From the NCBI GenBank assembly GCA_012934845.2, contig WNNJ02001434.1:1-64000 (forward strand): a stretch of DNA of 64,000 bases, read 5' to 3'. This DNA is from Pomphorhynchus laevis (lineage: Eukaryota; Acanthocephala; Palaeacanthocephala; Echinorhynchida; Pomphorhynchidae). The notes below the pieces were generated by a model. The model searched no databases. It had not been told where the DNA came from and was given only the letters and a program-made list of their open reading frames with translations. Both the position numbers and the translations under genes were made by a program. Shown piece by piece: positions 1 through 9,878 of this stretch (the first letter of the stretch is position 1; each line of letters begins with the position of its first letter).

Positions 1-519
1 ATGATTGGCATTTCCTAGCCCAGGCCGGATGTGCACCCCCACAGTTAGAACATTTGGGAGGAGAGTTGCACTTGCCGCCGTCCTGTTGGCAGTCAGCTCT
101 ACCACAAAAACCGCAATTTCTGACAGACGAACAGCTTGACTCCCAATGTCCCCATCTGTGGCATTTGTTGCAATGGGAGTATGTCTTGTCGTCCATACTT
201 ATGACCTCGAACGATAAATTATGCCCCATGAATGGATTGAAAGCTGAGTTGGCCAGAATTGAAGCGGTGTCGAGAGATGCTGAGACAAATGCGAAGGGGA
301 GAGGAGTACCGTTTCTCCCGCTCACTGTACGAAAATTGTAAACTTTGAACAACAATTCCAACTCTTGAATATCATCTGTTTCTAACAAGGATGGAATATT
401 AGAAACTTTGAGTGAGGCCATGATAGGAAGACTTTTCAAAGAAGCCAAATTCGAAAGATTTTGCTGGAAAAACGTTTCATACTCCACTGCTAAACCAGGA
501 GTTGCGAAGGAGATTTTAA
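1..519 (-). mobile_element. LINE-A copy 1, 3' portion of ORF1 (cut by left edge)
   Basis: The reverse strand encodes the nucleic-acid-binding ORF1 protein of an APE-type LINE. Reading from 519 downward there is an N-terminal region (residues such as YETFFQQNLS and IMASLKVSN), followed by three cysteine knuckles: HCNKCHRWGHWESSC, a CGFCGRADC block, and CSNCGGAHPAWARKC. The copy is interrupted at 519/520, where the 3' tail of LINE-A copy 2 abuts it. Its missing 5' part lies at 8154-8398. ORF1 proteins of this type coat the element's RNA. The reading frame stays open to the window edge, so decay of this part is mild. Confidence 0.85.
511..519. repeat. Target-site duplication, left copy
   Basis: The 9-bp sequence agattttaa at 511-519 is repeated exactly at 8154-8162. 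Removing everything from 520 to 8162 restores an uninterrupted ORF1 reading (ASEIKISFA), so these 9 bp are the target-site duplication of the LINE insertion(s) between them. Confidence 0.8.
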
Positions 520-779
520 ATAATAATAATAATAATAATGAGAGAATTTATTATACTTTCGGTACTGGGTGAACAAAATAAATACACCAAAAGTTTATCA
601 ATTTTATAAATTGAATTTCAAAATCTTCTCCTACTGTCAATATCGGATAGGTCTTAATAATAAAGATTTTCTTAAATACAAAAATCGAGGAAAAAAAACA
701 TGCAAATCAGAAAAACAGTAACTAAAAAATCGAAGTTAGTAGTTCAATCGGTCATTTTCATCCGTCTTCAACTTCCGAA

Positions 780-3238
780 CTACGGCCACCGATCCAGGAG
801 GATCTGAGCCCGCCAACCGATCCAACACGCCGCTTTCCGACTGAACCACCCGGGGTCTCTCACCCCCCGAAGAGTCCAATCGGCGCGGACTATGCTGGGT
901 AAACGAGAGACGAGGAGCTTAAGAAACCTTAGCCTTTGCTCTGGGGGACGTCCTCTTGAGAAGAAGACTAATCCCGAGATAGCCCAAGTGCCCCAAAGGC
1001 GCACCTAGGTTTTCCCTTTTAATGACAGATGCTGAGCCCGTTTCAGGGCCCACCTAGCTTTCTTCAGGATACGTTTGAGTCTATCCAGGTCAGCTTTCGC
1101 CGACCAGTTCACCGTAACGGTAAACCGCAGGTATTTTACTCGACTTGTGAAGGTGGGGACGGGTTCAAAGGCAAATATGGAGGAGAGCGCAGAGAGGGCT
1201 AATCTCTTAAGTTTTTGCTTTGCAGCAGGGGTGTCTTTAAAGACGACCACCTGCGATTTAGCGGAGTTACACAGAAGATTAGATATGGGTAACTGATCTT
1301 TTAATCTTAAAAAGAAACGGCTGATGTCAGAGACTACATCTTTGCATCTGCGTCCAGTAAACAGGGCTGTAGTATCATCAGCGTATACCACAAGATGTTG
1401 ATCGCGTTTGAATTTTTTGTAGAGTTCAATAGAGGCAGCAAGATATAAGATAGGAGAAAGTGAATATCCTTGAGGTACACCCGTAATAGGGTAGAACTGA
1501 CGCGCGTCAGGGTCGTCCTCATAGTAAAATCGCTTAGTGTACAGCAGGATCTCCACCCTGTAAACAATGCTCGCAGGCAACCCGAGGGACCTGAGAGAAG
1601 AAATCACAAAGTGAATGGAGATGCGGTCAAATGCAGCAGAAAAATCAAGGAAAACAGCCACAACTAGACGATGGCCATTATCCCGACAAAACTGCTCCAC
1701 CTCACCAACTGCTGAATGGACCGAGCGACCTTTGACGACCCCATGAAAACCTGGAGGGATCAAATTATGCCTACTTAAATGGTCGCGAATTTTACGCCAA
1801 GCGCTTTTTCGTAAATCGACACGAGGGCATTTTGAATCGAAATGGGTCGCAGATCTTTAGGGCATGAGCAGGATTTTTTCTTAGGAATAAAAACACGCTT
1901 ACTAATATTGATGCCTGCTACATCGCATGGGGGAGGCTAAAAGCATTGTGACAGCCACCTCTCTTCTCTAATCAGCTGTCAAAAGCTGACAGACCCGAGA
2001 AGAAAGTGGAGCGACGGATTTGGCGGTGCCCGGGAGTGGACCCCATGAGTTAAGGATATCCGTAACAGATAGATCCCTACTCCTGAAGTTACACAAAGGC
2101 GGGATTGGTTGAGGTGATTAAGTGGCTCCATAGTTGTGTGGGGCTAGTGACTCCACCAACACTTTATCAAGGCCTACATTCCCTATCCAACCCAATGCCC
2201 TATCCTTCAGCAAACAAACTTCTCTTTCTTGAAAAACTTCCAAAAGGAAGACTGAGAAGGATTAAGACGAGCAATGCTCGTCCTATCCCTACTCAGCTGG
2301 AACCTATATCTAGTGCTCCAGTATTCATTCGAGAGAGCCTGTCTGGCGGAAACAGAGAGATTAGGGAGGTTAAGCAGTTTCGCTAGGACCTTGAGTTTTG
2401 TCGGAGTGGGATTGTATATACGACCTTTATAGGTGGTCGATAAAATCGCGGTAGCTTGCGAAAAGAGGTAGGTATTAAATTCGGTCAGACTCTCATTTCC
2501 TATTCTGGGAAAGAGTTGGATAGCCGCTTGAAAGAAGGCCACTCTGATCGGATCAAAGTGAAACCTTCTTCACAGCAACATATCTTCCTCAATTCTCCAA
2601 CGAATTAGGTCATAAGAGGTGGACAATTGATGGCGCGACTGCTCCGTGCAGAGGGGTTTTAACAACCACATCGAGTGAAGCAGTAAAATGTCGAGGATAG
2701 AATTTGTAGATGTGCAATGAAAGGTAGGGGAAGGTGTGTTGTGAATAAGATAACCGTTCTTAGCTCTGCGAAGTGCTGCGTTGATCCAACGACCAGTTCT
2801 GTCGTTAATGTCTCTAAGTATCAAGTCATAGCCGCTGTCAATAATACCATCCAGGAGGTCACGGTTCTTGTGAATCTCCCCTGGACGAATGTAGAAATTG
2901 GCTAGACTGAGGCGTTTACCGTTCTTACTGAGTGAAACTACTAAATAAGACATGGCTGGACATGAATAGTTTAATAGGAGGGAGGATCTTAATGATCACT
3001 TAACTAAGGTCAAGAGTCCTTGAGAAGAAGATGAGTGAGGTGGGGTTATGTACGGAGTATAGTGGGAACAAATTTGCTTTAGGATAAATCGAGTAATGTC
3101 CTGGGGGAGACGGATAGACCGCGTCTCCTGAAGTACTATAACATCTGCATCTCTACCAGATAAAAGTCTAAGGGCAGAAGCACCTCCCGAATTCCACTGA
3201 AGGATATTCAGTGAAAAAGGCTCACGAGTACTCTGCAT
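780..3238 (-). pseudogene. LINE-A copy 2 ORF2 (endonuclease + reverse transcriptase), broken
   Basis: It begins MQSTREPFSLNILQWNSGG, the start also found in the intact copy at 9879. The APE-type endonuclease (QETR and SYDLIRW-type motifs) occupies the first quarter. The RT follows, with FLDFSAAFDRIS, GVPQGYSLSP and VVYADDTTALF, and the C-terminus matches the intact copy up to about 780. The product would nick the target and copy the LINE RNA onto it. The reading is split among several frames: 3238-2996 ends in a stop, 2953-2570 and 2542-2207 are separate, and 1763-1005 carries the RT core. It is therefore dead. The GY in place of GS in the PQG motif is another lesion. Confidence 0.88.
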
Positions 3239-3272
3239 TGTGTTGAGTTAGCTGGGTGGGATTACCTCATCC

Positions 3273-4432
3273 CTAGACAGAGCTAGGGGCGGAAAGGTTG
3301 CCCTTCCCTCCACTAACTCCGTCCAGGGAGGGCACTTGCCCACGGGCAATATCTTCATTTCCCGTGATAGACGCTTTCCTTGACTTGTCCTTGAGTAGTC
3401 TGCCTACCTTCAATGGAGGCACGGTGTGGGCCGAAGCCCCTCGTTTCTTTGACTCTGGAATAGTTGCTGGAGATATCATTGGAGAGGAATATAGCAGTGC
3501 GAACTGACTGTTGATTAGTTGCTGCATTTGTCCTAAGATAGCTTGCTTTTGAGCATCGAAAAGACGTATGATGTCCGTGTCAGACATCCTACCGCTGGTT
3601 TCAGCATAGCTAGCAGGAGTTTTAACTGTACGTCAAGAACATAATTTGAGACGATAGGCCTTAAAAGCCTCACATCTCCTGGACCAGGATGGATGTGGAC
3701 CAGAGCAGTTAACACATCGCGGGGTGGATGAACATTGTCCCTCGATGTCGATACATTCTTTAGAGGAACAGTAGCCACAGATCTTCTCTGACTTACACAT
3801 TGAGGCCCAGTGCCCCCATCCATGACAAAGATTGCAGTGGGGGAAGGTCATATCATCATTTTCAAGAATAATGAACTTTAAATTAAAACCCAGAAACGGG
3901 TTGCAGGACGTTTTGGTTAACGTCTCGGCGATGTCGGTGGGAGCCGAGACAAAACCTATTGGAATAGGTAGTCCATTCTTTCCTTTAATGGGGCGAAATT
4001 AGAGACTTTAAAAAGAACTTGAAGGTCATCAATGTCTTTTTGCTCCGAGTGAGGAGGAACATTTATTATTTTCAAGGAAGCCATGATAGGCTTTGAAATC
4101 AGGCTACCAAACTTCGAAAGATTCTTATTAAAAAATTCTTTATAGGCATTAGCCAAATCAGAGGTGGTAAAAGAAATTTTAACCTCGGTCTCGTAGTACC
4201 TTACCGTGTTGAATAATATTCTATTTTTATACTGTTATGCGAAGCTTCGCAGGAAAATGTTGTACAAATTATGTCTTCCAACAGGCTCGGTCAATTTAAT
4301 AATTATTAGATTTCTAAGCTTGGGTATGGGGGGAAGAACCCCATTACCCTCGTGATCATGAGACAACAAATCTCTTACCTTGGGTGTTGTTACAGTCAAA
4401 ATTCCATTGGAAATACCTGGATTCTGTTCCAT
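3273..4432 (-). pseudogene. LINE-A copy 2 ORF1 (zinc-knuckle RNA-binding protein), broken
   Basis: The start at 4432 (MEQNPGISNG) is followed by the family hallmark GVLPPIPKLRNLIIIKL. Here the C-run is intact, unlike in the copies at 8.8 kb and 51.0 kb. Cysteine knuckles lie near 3850-3680 (HCNLCHGWGHWASMC and CVNCSGPHPSWSRRC), and the conserved C-terminal tail GGKGNLSAPSSV ends just before ORF2. Frameshifts near 4235 and within the middle divide it into pieces (4432-4235, 4156-3956, 3851-3633, 3587-3273). The ORF1-ORF2 gap is about 35 nt, as in the intact copy. Confidence 0.85.
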
Positions 4433-4640
4433 ATTTGCTAGAATTTGAAATTTGTTTGAAACACCGATACTCACTTTTTCGCACATCAATAACGAGATTT
4501 TGTAGTAGATTTTATTAATAATAAATAACATGCAGGATAAATAAATAGAATAAATACAATGATGCAGTTACAGTCTAAATCTTCTTCATAGATAATTGAC
4601 ACTCTTCAAATGCAAGCCCGTTTTCTTCAGAATTATAGCC

Positions 4641-7084
4641 TCAAATCCATGGGGATCTGAGCCCCCAACCAATCCAACACGCCGCCTTGCGACTGAACCA
4701 CCCGGGGTCTTTCACCCCCCCCGAAGAGTCCAGTCGGTGCGGACTATGCTGGGTAAACGCGAGACGAGGAGCTTGAGAAACCTTAGTCTTTGTTCTGGGG
4801 GACGTCCTCTTGAAAAGAAAACTAATCCCGAGATAGCCCAAGTACCCCAGAGGCGCACTTGGGATTTCTCTTTCAATGACAGATGTTGGGCCCGTTTCAG
4901 GGCCCATCTAGCTCTCTTCAGGATACGTTTTAGTCTATCCAGGTCAGCTTTCGCTGACCAGCTCACCGTAATGGTGAATCCCAGGTATTTTACTCGATTT
5001 GTGAAGGTAGGGAGTGGTTGATTAGTCAGGATGGAAGATAGAGCTGAGAGTGCTAATCTCTTGAGTTTTTTCTTTGTCACAGGGGCGCCATTAAAGACAA
5101 CCACCTGCGATTTGGAGGAGTTTAAAACAAGATTGGAAATGGGCAGCTGATCTTTTAATCTTGTAAAGAAATGGCTGATGTCAGAGACTACATCTTTGCA
5201 CCTGCGTCCAGAGAACAGAGTTGTGGTATCATCAGCATATACCACAATATGTTGATCGCGTTTGAATTTTTCGTATAGTTCAATGGAGGCAGCAAGATAC
5301 AAGGTTGGAGAAAGTGGGGAGCCTTGAGGCACACCCGTAATAGGATAAAACTGACGTGCATCAGGGTCGTCTTCATAGAAGAATCGCTTGGAGTACAGCA
5401 ATATTTCCACCCTGTTAACAACTCTCCCAGGCAACCCGAGGGACCTGAGAGAAGTTATAACAAAAGGAATGGAAATGCGGTCAAATGCAGCCGAAAAATC
5501 AAGAAAGACAGCCACAGCAAGCTGATGACTGTTATCTTGACAAAACTGTTGCACTTTACCTATTGCTGAATGGACCGAGCGATCTTTTACGTACCCATGA
5601 AAACCTGGTGGGATTAAATTTTGCCTATTTAGATGGTCGCAGATTTTACGCGCAAGCGCTTTTTCGTAAATGGAGATAAGGGAGTTTTGAATTGAAATAG
5701 GCCGCAGATCTTTGGGACATGTAATCGACTTCTTTTTAGGTAAAAATACTCGACGGCTAATATTTATGTTAGCAATGTCGGAAGGGGAGGCTAATAGCAT
5801 TGTTATGGCGACTTCCTTTATTTGACTGTCTGTCAAAAGCTGACAGACACGAGTGGAGAGTGGCGCATGGGTTCAGGAGGTGCCCGGGAGTGCCCCCCCA
5901 TGAGTTAAGGATATCAGTAACAGATAAGTCCCTAATCCTGAAGTCACACTAAGGCGGGATTGGTTGGGGTGAATGAGTGGCTCCATAATTGTGAAGGGAT
6001 AGTGCCTCCTCCAAAACTTTATCAAGGCCTATTCTACCAATCCAACCTAATGCTCTATCCTTCCAACAGACAAACTTCTCCTTCTTGAGTATCTTCCAGA
6101 AGGAAGACTAATAAGGGCTAAGGCGAGAAATGCTTGCCTTATCCCTACTCAACTGGAACCTATATCTAGTGCTCCAGTATTCATTCGAGAGGGCTTGTCT
6201 GGCGGAAACAGAGAGAGTAGGAAGATGTAGCATTTTAGCTAGGACCTTGAGTTTTGTTGGAGTGGGATTGTATATGCGACCTTTATAGGTAGTCGATAGT
6301 ATCACGGTAGCTTGCGAAGAGAGGTAAGTATTAAATTTGGTCAAACTCTCATTCCCAATTCGGGGGAATAGTTGGATAGCTGCCTGAAAGAAGGCCACCC
6401 TGACGGGATCAAAGTGGAACCTTCTCCTCAGCAACGTATCTTCCTCTAACCGCCAACGAATTAGGTCATGAGAGGTGGTCTGTTGTTGGCGCGACTGCTC
6501 AGTACAGAAGGGTTTTAACAACCACTTCTTATGTAGCAGTAATATGTCGAGGAGTGAATTAGTTGTTGAGCAATGAAAGGTGGGGGATGGTGGTTTGTGA
6601 ATAAGATATTCGTTCTTGGCTCTGCGGTTTGCTGCATTAATCCAAGTACCAGTTATGTCGTTGAAATCACCAAGTAACATGTCATAGCCGCTACCCAATA
6701 AACGATCCAGGAGGTCACGGTTCTTGTGAATTTCTCCTGGCCGTATATAAATATTGGCTATGCTGATACATTTACCGTTCTTACGAAGTGATATAGCTAG
6801 ACAAGATAGGGATGGACAAGAATAGTTAAGAAGGAGGAAAGATCTTTAGGAGCATTTAACTAAGGTTAAAAGACCTTGAGATGAAGAGGAGTGAGGAGGT
6901 GTTATATACGGAGTGAAGTGGGTGTAATGTCCTATTAAGTAATGTCCTGGGGGATACGGATAGACCGCGTCTCCTGAAGGACTATAACATCTGCATCTCT
7001 ACCAGATAAAAGTCTAAGGGCAGAAGCACCTCCCGAATTCCACTGAAGAATATTCAGTGAAAAAGGCTCAGGCTTACTCACCAT
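4641..7084 (-). pseudogene. LINE-A copy 3 ORF2 (endonuclease + reverse transcriptase), broken
   Basis: It starts MVSKPEPFSLNILQWNSGG; the N-terminal four residues differ from the MQST of the other copies. The endonuclease part is split, with MLLGDFNDITG and SHDLIRW visible in 6698-6108. The RT part is a long open frame (5836-4712, 374 aa) with FLDFSAAFDRIS, GVPQGSPLSP and VVYADDTTTLF, so the polymerase core motifs are intact. The C-terminus (DPGWFSRKAACWIGWGLRS) is in another frame at 4907-4641. The protein is not functional as a unit, but the copy is relatively young. Confidence 0.88.
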
Positions 7085-7116
7085 TGTGTTAGATAAGTTG
7101 GACGGGGCAATACGAC

Positions 7117-8153
7117 CTAGACAGATCTAGGTGCGGGAAGGTCGCTCCTTCCGCCACTAGCCTCATCCAGAATCGTAACCCCCAGGGCAGTATCTTCATT
7201 TCCATTTGAGGCGCCTTTCTCTTTTATCAGCTTGCCAACCTTAAGGGGTGGAACCGATCTTGCTGATCCAACCCATTTTCTTTGATTTCGGACAATCTTT
7301 CTCTGATTGCAACGGAACTGAGGGAGAACTTAGGAACGCCCCAAGGAGAGGTGCTAGCCACTGCTGTATTTGAGAGAATGTATTCTTCCTGTTGTTGTCC
7401 AGCAAGTGCAAAATATCCATGTTGGACATTCTTTCCGATGGCTGTGCGGCAACAGCAGCAAAACTTCTTCCAGTTGGGGGAGCCGAGACTGCATATTTCA
7501 TTTTATATTCTTTGAAAATACGACAACGACGTGACCACGCGGGGTGGTCCCCACCACAATTAGTACAGACTGGGGGAGCTACGCACCTCTCCCCCTTTGA
7601 CAAAGCGATACAGGATGATTTGCCGCATACTCCGCACGATTTCTCCCGCGTACAGGAGGAGGCCCAGTGCCCCCAGCAGTGGCAGGAGTTACAATGAGGA
7701 AATGTGAAGCAATCTTTATCAACCAAATTGAATCTGAGATTATACCCCATAAAAAGGTTGACTGCATTCCGTGACAAAATATCAGCGTTGTTTAAGTCCG
7801 TACCGCAGAACGCAACAGGTAAGGATTCCCCTGTTTTAGATTTCAATCCGCGGACTGAACTCAACTTGAACGTGTCCCGTAAGAGAACCAGATCTTCCTC
7901 CTCCAAATAAGGAGGGTAATTTGAAATCTTAACAGTTGTCTGTAGGGGCTTTAGCGTTAGAGATCCCAGATGGGACAGATTATTATTGAAAAATGACTCA
8001 TAAGCATCCATTAGTTCATGTGACGAAAATGAGACTTTTAGTTGATTAACGAATGATCGGACCGAATTGAATACTACTCTTCCAGAGTAGTTCTGGACGA
8101 AGCTACGTAAAAAACATTGAAAAGCTTATGCTTTTCAATTGGCATAACTGCAT
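7117..8153 (-). pseudogene. LINE-A copy 3 ORF1 (zinc-knuckle protein), N-terminally truncated
   Basis: A long open stretch, 8011-7241, encodes MDAYESFFNNNLSHLGSL, then three knuckles (HCNSCHCWGHWASSC, CGVCGKSSC, CTNCGGDHPAWSRRC) and a coiled, glutamine-containing C-terminal region with MSNMDILHLLDNN. The conserved tail ending PAPRSV stops at 7117, in another frame. The first ~100 residues are missing because of the 5' truncation at 8153. Its sequence is clearly divergent from copies 2 and 4, so it represents a different subfamily. Confidence 0.85.
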
Positions 8154-8162
8154 AGATTTTAA
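8154..8162. repeat. Target-site duplication, right copy
   Basis: Sequence agattttaa, identical to 511-519. It marks the 5' side of the inserted LINE-A copy 3/copy 2 block. Confidence 0.8.
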
Positions 8163-8398
8163 TTTCGGATGCGTAATACCGTATAGAGTTGAATAACACG
8201 GTTTTTGTAAGGAATTGTAAATTCACGCAAAAACACGTTATACAAATTTTGTCGTTCAATGGGTTTTATTAATTTTATAATCATTAGATTTTTTGCCTTG
8301 GGAATAGGGGGAAGCTCCCCTATCCCTTCGTTGGTGCTGGATAATAAATCACTAACCTTGAACGCTGTATTCAAAGAACAAACCTGTATATTGTCCAA
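8154..8398 (-). mobile_element. LINE-A copy 1, 5' portion of ORF1
   Basis: The reverse strand reads MDNIQVCSLNTAFKVSD, then GIGELPPIPKAKNLMIIKL and RQNLYNVFLREF, which is the conserved N-terminal module of ORF1. It ends at EIKI, exactly where the duplicated 9 bp (8154-8162) begin. The remainder of this ORF1 resumes at 519 (KISFATPGLA). This is therefore the other half of copy 1, separated by the 7.6-kb insertion. There is a small frame disturbance after the LREF region. Confidence 0.78.
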
Positions 8399-8640
8399 GT
8401 TGAGATTTTTTCATTCCGTTTTGAGTATAATTGGGGGACATTTGATGCTCCGACACTTTTACACTGTTGTACATTTAAAAAATATCGATTTGTGAGTGCA
8501 CAACATTGAATATAGGAGGATGGAAATGAAATTCACGTTAGATTTGTCTGTGACAACATTGATAACAGACTGTTTTGTGTCAAGAGTTTATGTGATTTAT
8601 ATGCACAGAGCGCATATTGAATTTTGGCTAACCAGATACA
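8399..8640. other. Head-to-head spacer between divergent LINE-A copies
   Basis: This 240-bp stretch lies between the ORF1 start of LINE-A copy 1 (minus) and the ORF1 start of copy 4 (plus). It must contain the 5' leaders of both. I see no TATA box in a convincing position and no coding potential. Confidence 0.4.
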
Positions 8641-9845
8641 ATGTCGGAGCTATCAAACGATAACAGCAAAAATTATTCAAAAATCAACGATAATCCTACA
8701 AAAAAAGGCAAATTAAAGGTAAATCTAACTACAGATCCAAATAACAAGGTTAGTAATTTTTCTATGGTATCAGGTGATGGGGAGATGCTTCCCCCATTCC
8801 TAAATTAAAGAATTTGCTAATAATTAAAGTTAAGAAACCGACTGAAAAACATGATCTCTACAACAAATTTTTGAGATCCTTCACCAAACAGTTTCATAAC
8901 AGGGTTCCATTTAACTCTGTTAGGTTACACCCTGCGGAGGTGAAGATATCTTTTGTCTCGAATGACCTTGCCGCAAACTACATGGAGTACTTCTCCGCCA
9001 ATTTAGCTGAATATGGTGAAATTTCATCCAAGCCTATCCTAGCATCGCTAAAAGTTTCAAATCTTCCCTGCTCAATGGAAGAAGAAGATATACGTTCTTT
9101 TATGGAAACATTCAAAGTCACCAATCTGAGGTCAATCCGGGGTAAGGACGGGAACCCTATCCCGGTTGGCTTTTGCAATGCTCCCGTAAATATTGCTGAA
9201 TCCCTGTCTAATTCTACGTCGAATCCCTTTATGGGTTTTAATATTAAATTCACGATCACAGAGAGGGATGATCTGACCTATCCCCACTGCAGCCGGTGTC
9301 ACAAATGGGGACACTGGGCCTCCAGCTGCAGTGGGACCCTTTCCTGTGGGGTCTGTAGCTCCACCAGCTGTCCATCTCTTACAACTACGGATCGCTGTGA
9401 TGCCCCCCTTTCCTGCTCGAATTGCGGGGGGTGCCATCCTGCTTGGAGCAGGAAATGCTCTCTATTCAAAGAATATAGACAATTATTCTTGTTGAAACCG
9501 TCCAATCCGGCCAAGTTTTTCGCGGTCGCTGCAGCTCCACGTATGGATGACGCTGACATTCTACGGATTATCGACTTAAAGACTTCGAATGCTCTTCGGC
9601 AGATGGAGGAGTTAGTACGCTCCATCCTAACCGTTATCGGGACTAATCCTGTGCTTCCTGTTTCCTCGGTTCCGGAGTCGAAAAAAAGAGGGGCTTCAGC
9701 CCATGCCGTTCCCCCGCTCAAGATTGGGAAGCTAATCCAACAGAAGACTAATAGGGGAAATGAAGATACTGCCCAGGGGCAAGTACCTTCCTTGGAGGAG
9801 GCTAGTGGTGGGAAGGGCAACCTTCCTGCACCTAGCTTTGTCTAG
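8641..9845 (+). pseudogene. LINE-A copy 4 ORF1 (zinc-knuckle RNA-binding protein), one frameshift
   Basis: The start ATG at 8641 gives MSELSNDNSKNYSKIN, and MSEL is shared with the copy at 50837. The frame runs to DGEMLPPFLN and then a stop. The family expects LPPIPKLKN here, which is what the +1 frame encodes. One C is missing from the C-run near 8792. From there the protein is open to 9845: a domain reading IIKVKKPTEKHDLYNKFLRS, an RRM-like middle region, knuckles HCSRCHKWGHWASSC, CGVCSSTSC and CSNCGGCHPAWSRKC at about 9285-9455, and a basic C-terminus ending GGKGNLPAPSFV. It should bind element RNA. Repair by slippage is conceivable but unproven. Confidence 0.85.
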
Positions 9846-9878
9846 GTAGGCAATCCCCCATCCAACTAATCCATCACA

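Larger units (their letters stand above)
520..4515 (-). mobile_element. LINE-A copy 2, near full length, decayed
   Basis: This non-LTR retrotransposon on the minus strand is about 4.0 kb. In its own 5'-to-3' direction it has a short 5' leader, ORF1 (4432-3273), ORF2 with endonuclease and reverse transcriptase (3238-780), a 240-bp 3' UTR, and a (TTA)n tail (plus strand: TAA repeats at 521-539). The trinucleotide tail is typical of jockey/I-type LINEs. Its 5' end directly follows the 3' tail of copy 3, giving a head-to-tail pair. Several frameshifts and stops make it non-functional. The 5' boundary is approximate. Confidence 0.85.
4516..8153 (-). mobile_element. LINE-A copy 3, 5'-truncated
   Basis: A second LINE-A copy on the minus strand lies immediately upstream, in transcription sense, of copy 2. 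Its 5' end is at 8153, inside ORF1 (reading VMPIEKHKLFNVF), where it meets the 9-bp target duplication. It contains most of ORF1 (8153-7117), ORF2 (7084-4641), a 3' UTR and a TTATTATTAATA-like tail near 4530-4512. Such 5' truncation is the usual outcome of target-primed reverse transcription. The join between its tail and copy 2 is approximate. Confidence 0.82.

Noticed and set aside
54-341. Plus-strand 95-codon open frame at the left edge
   Set aside because: It is the antisense shadow of the LINE-A ORF1 knuckle region on the minus strand. The same applies to plus frames at 7282-7910 and 4596-5021 and minus frames at 8978-9820.
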